From Albula goreensis (taxonomy: Eukaryota; Chordata; Actinopteri; Albuliformes; Albulidae): a stretch of DNA of 64,000 bases. How positions within the stretch are numbered: position 1 is the stretch's first letter; each line of letters starts with the position of its first letter. The notes below the pieces were generated by a model. That model ran no database searches and had not been told where the DNA came from. It saw only the letters and a list, made by a program, of their open reading frames with translations. The stretch lies in assembly GCA_022829145.1 (NCBI GenBank), contig CM040746.1:9876684-9940683 (forward strand), given 5' to 3'. This document shows positions 34,310 to 45,451 of this stretch, one piece after another. The position numbers and the translations under genes are program-made.

Positions 34310-36600
34310 AAAAGAAGAAGGCATTTAAACAGAGAAATTTCAGGGTACGTGCTGCTCTAACTGATTTGCAATCATGGTTCCCTCACTACCAATAAAATAA
34401 TTAGCCTTAGTGTGTTCTATTCCGGCAGTCTGTCTATCCCTACCCATCTCACTGTATAATCTCCCTGCCCCCCAGTCCCTAGTTTATATGTAATATATTG
34501 GTAGGTTATCTCTCTCTCACACACGCACATACACAGCTTGTGAAAATAGGGCACAGCCTTCAAAAATGGAAACATACGTAGGTCATGATAAAGGACAAAG
34601 ACTCCAGAGGAGATGTTATTTTTTATTTAACAGCTAAGTGAGTAGCCCCAACTTTTATTTTAATTAGTATGCAGCCGAGTAGAATAAAATATGATGTATT
34701 TTATAGTACCTTTTATATAGATCTCAAAGTACTTCTCAATGAAGGGAGAGTAACTCACTTAAGGCCCCACTGCAGCCAAAGTTACCTCCAGATTTTAATT
34801 GAAGAAGTACCCATAAATCATAAGCAGAGAGTGGGGATGTAGAGGCTTATGGAAAGGTAGCTAGAAAGGTAACATCACTTTATTTTCTCAGTACAAGCCC
34901 GTCTTTCTTCTATGACTTCTACGTCCAAAATAACTCATACATTCAATGACATGTACATTTTTGGACTTGGGTCAATGTATAACAAACTAAAGGATATGGT
35001 TTATGGCTTAAAATGTCAGGATGAATCAAATGGGCCTGTAAAAGTCAACAATTCTACAATGACCACAGCTGGAGTAGTATTAGCAAGGATGCAACATAAA
35101 GGTTTTGGGCAGTAGCCAGCGAGGCTAACATCTTGAAATGTATGACTAGCCAGACTGAAATGATACTAGCCCTTTTCATGTCAAGGAATACCCATCATAA
35201 TACTGTTTACTCCTGAATAACATTATCACTGCTTTGCCGGTAAGCTACCTAATTACTTCAATAACAGTTACGATTAGTAAAGCTCTCACTCACTATGTCC
35301 AAACAAATTACAGCAATTTGATATGCCATTGCTTAAAACTACACAAAACCTGTCCCCTTTTTGAGGTAGACTTTCCCAGTCACAAATCTTTGGTGAGGCA
35401 TCCTAGTTAACATCATTGAGTTACATGCATTAAATGGGTTTTTGACCTTCAGAGAGGCTCACTTTGACCCTCAGAAAACCTCACCTTGGGAGGTCCTTGG
35501 GTAGCCAATCCAAATCCCACATGCAGGATCTCTTCGGCCTAGCTTTTTTCTGTACTGTCCTCTCCGTCCTTTACCATCTGACTATTTTTAATAAATAAAG
35601 ATATCTAAGAAGGACAGACTTTCCGCTCTCTTTTTAAATAGTATTTTAAAAAGCTAACCTTACGGGTCAGCGATCTTCATTTTCAGCTAGCACAAGATAA
35701 AAACTTCTCATAGTGGGTGAGTGTCCCTGAGTATTAGTGCTTAAGATGGACAATTATGAAAGATGGCATTCATTACCAATACATTCCTCACTCTGGGACC
35801 ATTCAGGCACCTAAAATCCTTTTCTTAGAACATTACTGCATTCACATGGAATGGTGGGTTTTTGTTTACATGGCCAGTGGCGAAAGGGCTGTCACACATT
35901 AATTGAATTATTCAAGCTTTTATATAATAATCAAGAGATAGTCAAAGCCAGATCGCGAGCAGGATTCCAACCTCAGAGGCCTTTGGTTTTTGGGGGAGAA
36001 GAACAGCTTTCACATGAATATTCCCTACACCTGCAGACAATTATAACATTTTCGTTTAATCTTTTTTTTTTTTTTTTGCTCTCCTGATCTGGGCTTGGCA
36101 AACTAATGGTCTCGAGATTACAACAAGATGTATTTTTAAAGTTTTCAGGGTCACAAAAGTGGTACATATTTGGAATGATATGAAGTATTGTTTCCCTTAA
36201 GATCATACTTGAAATACATGTTTATGTAAAAATTTTTAAGCTCCACGTTCAAATGAGCTTTTGATATGATTTGAATGTGATCGCATAGTTTATACATGCC
36301 ATCTGGATGAAAAGAAAAGCAAACTGAGAAAAGTCCAATGAAGCAGTTTTCTCTCTTGTGGAAGTCATTCATCTTTTTTTTGTTTATCTATTGTAAATGT
36401 ATTTGATGTGGAGGAATTCTGAACTTTCACACCGAGCACTGTTTCTGGAATGGGAGGTTGAACCCTGTCAAGCTTTTTGCTTTAATATTTATGGAGTTCT
36501 GTGATATGTTTGACGAAACTAATAGTGTATTAATTAATTCATTCATATTTGGTTTTTAACATCTCTCCATTGTAAAAAGGACTTTGCCTGCTATGATACT
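34310..36600. other. Featureless AT-rich stretch
   Basis: Apart from a T17 run near 36062, no repeat or gene is recognisable. The LINE fragment at 33965-34305 does not continue into it in any frame I could read. Confidence 0.42.
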
Positions 36601-36830
36601 TCTGAAGGAAGCGGTCCTCGAACCTGCTGGTGCTCCAGGATTCCCATAGGGCCTGCTGGTTTTTGTTTTAAAACAAGCAGCTAATTTAAGTTTAGGAAAC
36701 CAGGTGAGGTGAATTAAATTCTGTAATAGATGGAAACCAGCACACCCACAGTTTTCCAGACCCATTGTTTCGTATCCTTGTGAAATGGTTTAATAAGAAG
36801 CTGAACGACCTGACAAGTCCCAGCGGACAA
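36600..36830. repeat. Dispersed repeat with CTGCTGGTTTT inverted arms
   Basis: GGCCTGCTGGTTTTT (36650-36664) and TGGAAACCAGCACAC (36731-36745) are imperfect inverses flanking an AT-rich centre (TAATTTAAG, GAATTAAATT). They are followed by CACAGTTTTCCAGACCC. I recognise this arrangement of a CTGCTGGTTTT arm, TTAATTA-rich centre, AAACCAGCA arm and CAG-TCCAGGACC as a dispersed repeat common in fish genomes. AAGCTGAACGACCTG near 36798 resembles the shared LINE-tail phrase described at 5180 and 18970. Confidence 0.5.
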
Positions 36831-36867
36831 AACAGCCCGACCTGTTACATACTATAAATATGCAAAA

Positions 36868-37045
36868 TAGGTCAACAAATCACATTTGTGTATATGAAAA
36901 ACATACTGACCAATCATATCTCATGTATAAAAAACAGGCTGACCAATCACATCTATGAATGTAAAAAAACTGGCTGACCAATCACACAAAACATGTTTCA
37001 TGAACATGAAGAGCAGACCGAGAGATCACATTTCATGTGCATACA
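36868..37045. repeat. Degenerate tandem repeat carrying CCAAT boxes
   Basis: Five loose copies of a 32-40-bp unit (starts near 36871, 36909, 36941, 36976 and 37016) share GACCAATCACAT preceded by an A-rich TGTAAAAAACAGGCT block. Three copies keep an intact CCAATCA, the consensus binding core of NF-Y. The first and last copies have lost it. Confidence 0.75.
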
Positions 37046-37339
37046 AAAAAGATTTCGTTCTACCAAGTTTTCCTGTCCTCTGTAAAATATCAGTAAAAAG
37101 GCCAGCACTGTACAAATTATCATAATTTAGAGGAAGGTTTTGTTGAATTGATAACAGATTTGAAAATTCCTAAAAGCAAAAAATATATAAATAAATAAAT
37201 AATTAATAAATAGGGGCTTGGCTTTCAGTCCAGGATCTGTGATTTATCAGTGTATTAGCTAATGTGAATTCCTATGATTGAACACAAATGTTCCTGTACA
37301 TGGGGACTGGCTTTCGTCCCCCCGGTAATACAGAACATT

Positions 37340-37560
37340 TTGCTTCATTACGAGGCCCAGGCATTGGGACCCGCCGTTGTCAACCCGCTCCCCACCCCAC
37401 CGTGAGGCGGAATTAATTGAAAATATGCAAATGGGGCCAGGTGCGGACGAGCCTCACAGATGCTTGGAAAGGATCTTGGAAAGGTAAGAGAGCCGTGACA
37501 TCTCCGGTGTACCTGTGACGTGTGCGAAACGTATGGACCAACGGAAACTCACCTTACATT
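37340..37560. promoter_or_regulatory. CNE-like segment with octamer
   Basis: AATTAATTGA (37411-37420) and a perfect octamer ATGCAAAT (37425-37432) are five bases apart, flanked by CpG-bearing GC-rich text on both sides (GACCCGCCGTTGTCAACCCG, GTGCGGACGAGCC). The paired POU and homeodomain sites make this one of the better enhancer candidates. Confidence 0.42.
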
Positions 37561-37639
37561 CTGTGACTCCCCCAAAAATCTACTGAGTCCTCAAACGCCC
37601 TGTCCCTCGGTCCGTTCCTGGACTTCCATCAGTATGTGG

Positions 37640-37875
37640 TCAAGAATGGTTAGACTACGTTGATATTTATGAAACACTCTTACCCACAATGACTAGTGTC
37701 CATGTTTAAAAACTATTCTATTGCCCAAGGGTGACAACCTTGTGTCCCTTTTCCAGAGTGACTTAACCAGTGTACACCTTTGCAAACTAATCACAGCTCA
37801 AGGGTGATAACCTTATATAACCTTGGAGCTGTAAGCCCTTCTCTCAAACCATTGTACTACACTACCTCTCTAAAA
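37640..37875 (-). mobile_element. SINE relic, reversed, tail missing
   Basis: The phrase ATTGCCCAAGGGTGACAACC (from about 37721) and the later AGCTCAAGGGTGATAACC are two copies of the fish SINE body phrase that normally reads TTGCCCAAGGGTACAGCAG. The right end, CCCTTCTCTCAAACCATTGT then ACTACACTACCTC, is the reverse of the tRNA-like head (canonically CCTTACCCACTGTGCTACAC). The internal doubling of the CAAGGGTGA phrase suggests a partial duplication or two overlapping copies. TTTTCCAGAGTGACTTAACC between them resembles a tail fragment, again suggesting two fused relics. Confidence 0.62.
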
Positions 37876-38599
37876 ATTATGCTACAGTTGGTCAAAAAAC
37901 ATTTTTAATTTCACAGAAATTGTGTGTGTCTGTGGATTAAATAGATGAAAGTGCTTCTCTATCTATTTACATTTGTTTAACTTTACCTTGGGAGGGGGGC
38001 TGGATTACAGTCTCTGTCTTCAAAGGGAGCTGGAATTATATGATCATATCATAACAGGCTTTAATATATTTATTACAAATGTGTGCAGCATAAAACATTT
38101 TTGAGTACACTGTGGTAATATTAGAAAACTTCTAAAATTAACAAAATGTTATTAATTTTGCATCTGCCACATGAAACAGAAACAACCAGCTTCAAAAAAA
38201 AATGTAAAAGATGCAAGTAGAATTTATTTTACAATTTGTTTTTAAAAGTGAGTTGCTAAAGAAGGATCGTTTCCCTATCGCCTTAAAACTGAATAATTTA
38301 TAATAAAGAGGTGTATATTGACATAAGAAATATGACATATTAGATATTAGCCTGTGTGACTGCCAGTGTAAGTGTGATTTTACCTCACCACTAAAATTGG
38401 ACATTTAACCCAGTCCAAAATGTGGCCTAGTTTTTTCACTAGCTCATTACTACATAAGAAATACTGTAAACAACAAACAATTTTAAAAATAATAACATTG
38501 TCAGTCAGCAAAGTCTGAATCCTTTTCCGCACTGTTCCATCACGGCAGATGAAAAATTAATTCATAAGTGACTGTAAACCACAAGGACGAGCAACTTCA

Positions 38600-38735
38600 C
38601 AGATGGGAGGCCAGTGCACAGGCACATTTTGCTTTCGATCAATTACCCTGGCACAATTATGTAATTACTATTAATTGGCAATCAGCTAATTAGCAATTAT
38701 CTGTATACACTAATGGTGGCTCACCCACATATCAG
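38600..38735. promoter_or_regulatory. Homeodomain-site cluster
   Basis: Over about 65 bp (38637-38702) the text reads GATCAATTACCCTGGCACAA, TTATGTAATTACTATTAATT, GGCAATCAGCTAATTAGCAA and TTATC, holding at least six ATTA/TAAT cores, several as palindromic TAATTA. No simple repeat explains this spacing. Confidence 0.42.
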
Positions 38736-39027
38736 ATCCCGCTGTAATGTTTCATGTGCAAACACTAGAATGGGCTGCAACTGTCATTTTTGAAGCCACC
38801 AACAAATATGACAAAACTTTTAAAGGCCCTAAATGATTGGTCTATTTAAATAATTGTGAGCAGAGGTTGGCAAAACATCCATAAACTGATACTTTTCTCT
38901 GGTTCATGGTGACACTGAATTTTTCTAATTACTTTTAATCCAAAAAAGAACTGGAACATTTTATACTGTTGCTGCATGCCAAGGACAGTAACTCACTGTA
39001 GGCTCGCTGTACCCAGCTGGTGCCTTG

Positions 39028-39112
39028 CATGTGGTACAGCCTGGTGCTTTGGGGACCAAGACTATAACCAGGGGGTTGCAGGTTCAAACCCCAAGTGGGG
39101 TGTAGCTTGCGG
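39028..39112 (+). mobile_element. SINE head fragment (tRNA-like)
   Basis: A tRNA-like head is visible: an A-box-like CTGGTGCTTTGGGGACCAAG, then CTATAACCAGGGGGTTGCAG and a B box GGTTCAAACC (39081-39090) followed by CCAAGTGGGG. The text matches the usual fish SINE head in which TATAACCAGAAGGTTGCAGG precedes the B box. No SINE tail follows within 200 bp, so this is a truncated copy. It is not a functional tRNA gene, because no acceptor stem or anticodon arm can be folded around it. Confidence 0.66.
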
Positions 39113-39889
39113 CAAGCGTGCAAAAATAGAGGCAGAACAAAACAAGCCGAACAGAGGAAAAGGAGCTGATCAGGTCCCAGCAGTGCTTCATGGAATGAGA
39201 AGTTTAATGGATTTGCAAAGTTGGCAGAGTAGCTCAGGGAGAACGTAATGAATCCTTCCTAATTTAATTTTCCCCCTCCTCCCCTCTTCCCCCTTCCAAG
39301 TTGGTCCATGTTCTCTAATCTGAATCATTTTTTTTCTACAATACTCTAGACATTTCCACATATTGCATTAAAAAAATCCTTCACAATTAAGTTAATGTAA
39401 TGACAGCTTGGGAGGTAGACCTGTCTTATTTATGTGCAAAATGATTTATGGGGATTTATGTATATGGTTTGGTTACAATTATAATTCATGTTTTAATATT
39501 TAAGCATTAATATATGCTGCATTGACATGACCTCAAAGTTGCTTCAGAAATTACAAAAACTTCAACAATAATAATAATAATTTATGTATTTGCAGATCAC
39601 TTTTAATTTTAAAATCTCAGCATAGTTGGCAACTAAAGTTTAAAAGATGGGTTATACGTCATACAATCTCAAAATGTGATATTTACATAAAATTACAAGT
39701 ATATGTACCGCTTAATGGTGTCCAACCTGAATATCCAGGTTTACAAATGAGTAACATGTAAAGTACACTGCTCAGAATAAGAGAGTCTACTAAGCAAACA
39801 GTAGGAAGAGATATTTAAATAATACGCTGTCCTTGGACACAATAAAGCAGTGATTAAGTACATAAGCTTTTAATAGGGCCGTTTGTTTT

Positions 39890-40335
39890 CAATGGTTTAA
39901 TGCAACAACAAACGTGGGGGTTTGGGCTCCATGGATGTACGGTACGGGAGGGAGGAAGATGGAGCGCGCGTAAACCGCCAGAGAAGGAAACAGGACCCTT
40001 TTGGGATTAATTAAAATGGCAGAATGAAGACTCCTCTCTGGCTCAGCCTCCACTTGTATTTCACACGCAGAGACAATTATAAATCACTTTGTAAAGTGGA
40101 TGGAGGGTTTGTCTGGGAGCGGAGGCGGGGTGGGGATGGGGGGGAGGAGTTTTAGCAGGGACCCGACGGAGATTAATCATGCGCAGGAGGTCCCCGACGC
40201 TGCCGGGGGCCAGCTCGCACTCCTATCTTTGAAGAGGGCTGATTATACCGCCGCACGGCGGTTAGAGACGATCCCTGGGGAGGCCGCGTCATTTGCCGTG
40301 CTGATTCTCGCGGTGGAAGATTACCTTTGATTCAC
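39890..40335. promoter_or_regulatory. CpG-bearing CNE-like block
   Basis: About 440 bp with dispersed CpG (GGAGCGCGCGTAAACCGCCA, CCGCCGCACGGCGG), TTAATTAAAATGG, GAGATTAATCATGC and the G-quadruplex segment. It ends just before the long TG tract. A 76-codon plus-strand frame here is unrecognised. Confidence 0.4.
40113..40147. other. G-quadruplex-capable segment
   Basis: G3, then after a nine-base spacer G4, T, G4, AT and G7 lie within about 30 bases, enough for a quadruplex. The segment sits inside the CpG-bearing island at 39.9-40.3 kb. Confidence 0.6.
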
Positions 40336-40371
40336 AGTTATGCACTCAGGTTTCTGCACATGCATGCAAAC

Positions 40372-40372
<1 letters not shown>

Positions 40373-40406
<34 letters not shown>

Positions 40407-40465
40407 ACGTATGTGTGTGTGTCTGTGCACATGTGTGTGTTGTGTGTTTGTGAATGTGTGTGTTG

Positions 40466-40530
<65 letters not shown>
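40373..40530. repeat. Long (TG)n tract, about 158 bp
   Basis: A pure run at about 40375-40405 and a second pure run of about 31 units at 40468-40530 are joined by interrupted TG-rich text. This is the longest alternating purine-pyrimidine tract in the window and a strong candidate for Z-DNA formation. Confidence 0.97.
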
Positions 40531-40534
<4 letters not shown>

Positions 40535-41607
40535 GTGGTTGTTCATAACAATCGACTTATTCTAGACAAAATAAATTAATAAAACGGAATCTGTAACTCC
40601 TGCATCATTTTTTTAAATGGACTACTCTTTGTTAAATGAGAAAAACTGGTATTCTGTGCCGTTTCAGCAGCCATTCCCTCACACAATGGATGAGAGTCCT
40701 CTGCACTATGTGCTATGTCACTCACTGTAATAGACACAAATCTGCAACTGTCACGTAACATACCAGCTGTGTTCTTAAAGACACCTACATTCGGCCTGGA
40801 ACATGTGCCAGAGGAGCAATATCCACATCTAAGTCTGCGGTCACGTGACCCTGGGAAGCTTGACCAATGACCCCAAGCTGTGGCTCTAACCGTGACAACG
40901 CAGAGCAGACCTGCATCATGCCATCGCTTCCCACTTCCCTGTGATCTAGAACAAACTGAGCCCAAGCACCCTGGAGCTTAACTCATAATCCCGCTATGTC
41001 CTTATTTCACTCAATCTACCTTATCCTAACAGCAAACTTCTGTGAAATACAGTGCCTGACATTTTTATGCTACGCAGATGGTCACCACAAACACACAATA
41101 ACTTCATCATGGCTTTATTCATTGCTGGGCCTAGAATTCAGCAAGCAGCAAGCCCAGAGTGGTTTCGAAAGTAATGGGCAAATGAAGGTTTTCTTGTATT
41201 TTGTATGGTATTTGCAGATGGTATCATATAAACACGTCTGAAGTTTGAAGTTTTGAAGGGCTGTTTCCGTTTTACAAGCGGTTTGAAATTGGCACCCATT
41301 TGTGTCAGTTACAATTGTTCCATTTTGCATACTTGCACTTTGAAAAGCAGTTCATGCTTTTAAGGTTTAAGGGGTTGGGCAATCACCAGGACTGTCAGCC
41401 AATCATCGCTTTGATTCATTAATGCAAATGCATGAATGTGTCATGCCCAATCAAACAACCTGTTCAATTCAAGCGTTGAAATAACTGCAGGGAAATAAAT
41501 TATTTACAAAATGTACTGAAATCTTTTTGGAAAAAAAAACTTCTCACTTGTAGATTCCTAAGAATGCTCCAACATTGAGATGTAATAAATCATATGGGGC
41601 CTTTGAA

Positions 41608-41636
41608 AAAAAAAAAAATATATATATATATATATG
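41608..41636. repeat. A-run plus (TA)n
   Basis: A homopolymer A run leads directly into a short TA run ending in TATGTACC. Confidence 0.85.
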
Positions 41637-42670
41637 TACCGCTTCTTGAAATAGTTGTTGGTTTGGCGATATTTACCATTACCTGACAAAAAATAAGCCA
41701 AGGCTTAACTTTCTGACCAATATTTGTAATGCTGTATTTATATAGATACCACAAATGGTCACTTTTATTCTCCTGGATGCCTCCATGACATACTATGTAG
41801 CACAGTGGTTTTCAGATATTGAACTTTATGCCTGGAGAAATAACCCCATCCCAACACTTCAGACAGCTCTTTGTACAGCATTAATGGCAGACATTCTCTG
41901 AGCACACACATCTAGGATATCCACTAAGATGTTACAAATCCAGAAATATAAAGACCACTAAATCTCAGTGTATTGGACCTTTTCACCAGGTGGTCCTAAC
42001 TTCTCTATGTGAGCCAGCGAGAATATCACAGTGTTGAATTCAAAAGCAAACCTGCTATCTGATGTGCGCCTTTGGCATCCACTGAGTTTGAGATTTCAAA
42101 AGAGGCAAAACAGCCTCTGTTGATAAATCCGTCTTTATTCTGTATGGTGTAATTTACAATCCAGCTGTCGAGCAACATGTACCAGTAGCCTTTTGTCAGA
42201 TGGATTAAAAATCAGGCTAAAAAAAACTCCATGTAAACTAAAGAAGGGTAAAATAGGGAATGAATTCCATCACCCTCCTTATCAGCACAGAAAAGCTCAG
42301 AAAACAGCTTAGAAAATAGGGATGCATGATAACAAAAAAAACATGCTAGGTCTTTGGCTATAAAGCAAGAGGAAACAGATATATATAGCACATTCAAATA
42401 GAAAAATACATTATAAATAAATATTCTCCAAGGTACCCAAAAAGTAGTTACTTTATTTAAAATGAAACAACAAAAGATTGGAAAAGTGGTGTCTGTTATA
42501 TTCCACCTAATTTACAGTATAAAATAATTTTGAGCGTGATATTTAGGTGATTCATATTATGCATGTTGCTTTGGTTAACAACAGGTTTTCACCTGGGACT
42601 TGAATGTGCAACTGCCGGATACATACAGAATATACAGAACCGTAATTAATGGTAAAAAAATGGGAGAAAA

Positions 42671-42680
42671 TGACAGAGAC

Positions 42681-42746
<66 letters not shown>
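42671..42746. repeat. (AG)26 microsatellite
   Basis: A pure AG run at 42691-42742 with imperfect GAGA text upstream. A long homopurine mirror repeat like this can form triplex (H-) DNA. Confidence 0.96.
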
Positions 42747-42752
<6 letters not shown>

Positions 42753-43098
42753 TTGGAAAGAGTGTGATTTTAAATAGATCTGGGTTATATCGTCTTCTCC
42801 CCACTTTAATGACTGTAACAGCCGTTTCCATGTGGTAGTAGATAATGTAATTTATTTGATTAGTACAGATTTTGTTTCCTTCCTCTCCCATGTAAAGTAC
42901 ATTTCAGCCCCGGGAAATCCCATTTGAGTACATGGAGAGGACGCAGCCTCACATTTGGGCCTTTTGTTAGCATAATTCATAACATCTACAACAGTTATAT
43001 TAATATTGTCACATAGTGTACATTTACATTTGCATGAAAACCCAGACTGATTTTACAGTTCTGGGGCTAAAACCCTCAAGGGCAGAAACTTATATATA

Positions 43099-43182
43099 GC
43101 CACAAAGGATGCAATATTTAAAATGTACAAAGCGTATGTATATATGTACTTTGTGCTTTTTAAATATAGCATCCTTTAAGGC
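43099..43182. repeat. Imperfect hairpin, about 35-bp arms
   Basis: GCCACAAAGGATGCAATATT then TAAAATGTACAAAG (43099-43132) pairs with the inverse of CTTTGTGCTTTTTAAATATA then GCATCCTTTAAGGCC (43149-43183). The pairing holds over most of the arms with a few mismatches, and the loop is about 15 bases (CGTATGTATATATGTA). No coding content is present and family membership is unknown. Confidence 0.75.
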
Positions 43183-43859
43183 CAAAATTAAATGAAAGAA
43201 ATCTTTAGATTAAAAAGCAGCAGCTGGAGGCCAGTTGCTTGTGATTTTAAAATTCACTCCAAAAAGGTTTGTTTACAATTACAATAGGTTTAGCTACAGG
43301 GCTGTCTAATAATCTTGAGGGTGAGGAGAGCGGGGAGGGAGAAATATAGAAAAAAAAATAAAACCATAAAGGAAAAAAGAAGAAACTGAGCTCAGAGAAA
43401 AAAACAGTAAGAATAATTGTGACAACTTTGAGTTGTGTACTAAGCGGAGCTCATTGATGTGAGAAACTATTGTTTTATTTGTTTTGTATTCGAATCAAAT
43501 CCGCTTTGAAAAAATGCTGGAAGGAATTTTCGCGGGCGAAGCTTCATCAACAGAACAAAAAGAAAATTTGGGATTTTTTTGTATGCCTTTCAGCATTTGT
43601 GAATCTTCATCAAAAACTCTATTGGGAATCCAAAAATATGAGAATAATATTTTATTTAAAGAGAGTCCAATGTCCAGACATTTTCCCACATTGTTCTACT
43701 GAGAAAATCTGTGAGTTAGATGTTGTCCGATTTGAACCCTTTTAACATTTTTGGAACACAGAAACCAGCCAGAGTCTGGCCCCTTTGCATTCTGGGAATG
43801 GATCTGAATGTTTCTGCCACAGATGCAAACCTGAAACAGCCGTGAGACAGCTCTGTACC

Positions 43860-43914
43860 TCTCTCTCTCTTCCTCCCTCTATTTCTCCCCCTTTCTCTCT
43901 TTCACTTCTTCCTG

Positions 43915-43945
<31 letters not shown>
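43860..43945. repeat. Pyrimidine tract then (CA)15
   Basis: About 50 bp of CT-rich text is followed by a pure CA run from 43916 to 43945. Confidence 0.92.
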
Positions 43946-43946
<1 letters not shown>

Positions 43947-44189
43947 CCTTGTGACTCAAAAAAAAATCCTCCTGTCTGTGTTTTTGCATGATTACAAAAA
44001 GACAAAGTACCAGGATACTGGTGGTCGCGGACCAGAATCCTTCACAGCAAGAGCCATGGGAATGTCTGTAAACCGCACATCAGTCACCGTCCAAGACGCT
44101 CATACTTTCAAGGCCCCATGCGCAGCTACGAGCCTGGGTTTGAATACCATATAAACTGACTGTGTTTGTCATTCATCACAGCTGTGTTC

Positions 44190-44275
44190 TCATACACACA
44201 CGTACATAGACACACACACAGGCACAAATCCTCTCACACATCACACATACACATAAGTTAAACATACACGTAGAC
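44190..44275. repeat. CA-rich imperfect tract
   Basis: Interrupted ACACAC text with no long pure run. Confidence 0.7.
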
Positions 44276-44824
44276 ATACTGACCTGGGTCCAGTACATAC
44301 TTGAAATACTTTACAACTAATAGTGTTTCTTTTAGATACTGAGAAGATGGGAAAACTCTTGTACAAGCAAAAGGTTCATTTTAAACTGTCAGTAAATTAT
44401 CTGTCTGTAATATGCAGAAATATGAAAAAGCCTCAAAGAAGAAAAACAGTTTCTTAAGTTTGCACAAAACCATGCATAAAGTTAGTGATTTAAAATGGAT
44501 TCCAAAACAGTAGGAATATTGAACTCATTTGTAACAATGCTGTGAGCTGTGCCAAGTTTGGAGACCTGTGACAACTCTAGGAAAATAATTTTGCCTGTAT
44601 TATAACACTCTGGGCCAGTGTCAAACAGATCATTTGAGCTTCTCTGAACTTAAGGAATGAAAGATGATGAGGGACGACATTTAAATCCTTTAAGTATATA
44701 CAACAAGACGGTTTAAGGATCTAAATATAAAAGTCACGGAGGACAGCGTAGACCTGCTTTCTTCTGCTGATGCTTCAAAGGCTGACTATTTCCCCTAGTA
44801 GATTTAATCTCTGTTTAAGGTTTT

Positions 44825-45024
44825 GGCTCGGACCCAATCACATGAATTTAGTCTCTTTAAGGGCATATGCAATTCTGCATTAGAATGAAAATAAAACTTT
44901 CCAAAGGTCATGCTTCTTGGTGCCAATAAAATAGAGCATACTGAAAGAAGTATGAAAGAAGAAAGTGTCTTGATTGAATTGCATATGCTCTTAAAGGCCC
45001 AGTGTGCGACGTTGGGTCCGAGCC
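44825..45024. mobile_element. MITE-like element with about 50-bp terminal inverted repeats
   Basis: The two ends are inverted copies of each other. The left (44825-44876) begins GGCTCGGACCCAA and ends CTTTAAGGGCATATGCAATT; the reverse complement of the right end (44974-45024) begins GGCTCGGACCCAA and ends CTTTAAGAGCATATGCAATT. The outer 13 bases are identical, and about 20 inner bases differ at one or two positions, with a diverged stretch between. Total length is about 200 bp and the interior is non-coding, which fits a non-autonomous DNA transposon (MITE). No clear target-site duplication is visible: the flanks read AAGGTTTT on the left and TTTGTCAT on the right. Related arms occur near 55.0 and 60.5 kb. 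The superfamily is unknown. Confidence 0.72.
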
Positions 45025-45451
45025 TTTGTCATTATTTCCTTTCAACAGCAGGTTGATGAATGGTGTTTGCGAGTATGCCTTGCTGCTCTGAAACCTTTGT
45101 GAAGGGGCAACCTCCCCCTGAGCAGTGTACCTCTCAGATTAATCCCTCACCCAAAGTCCAGACCCATGCAGGGTTATCCAAGAACACAGAACTTGAGGCT
45201 TCGATATCCTGGTTATTAAGGGGGTGGGATCACCATGACAACATTGAGACATTACGACATTACCTTACACGATGCTTGAGTAGAATGCCTATGTGATGTG
45301 ATTTAAAATGTGTCGAGCTACCCATCACAAGGCCTGAATCACTCTGTCACCAACACAGCTGCCATATACTTTAAGAGATGATATTTTTGTGTTTATTGAG
45401 CAATAACTTTCTGCATCTGACAATTTTCAAATGCAGCATTAAGCTTGATCT

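Larger units (their letters stand above)
40570..43080. other. Microsatellites, otherwise featureless
   Basis: Holds the A/TA run and the AG26 tract (listed). The 129-codon reverse frame at 40576-40965 is unrecognised. Confidence 0.42.

Noticed and set aside
39081..39090. Possible tRNA gene (B box)
   Set aside because: No acceptor or anticodon stem can be formed. It is a SINE head.
40327..40565. Frames of alternating Cys-Val or His-Thr
   Set aside because: Direct translation of the TG dinucleotide tract. The same applies to frames at 19.4-19.8, 29.3-29.6 and 63.1-63.5 kb.
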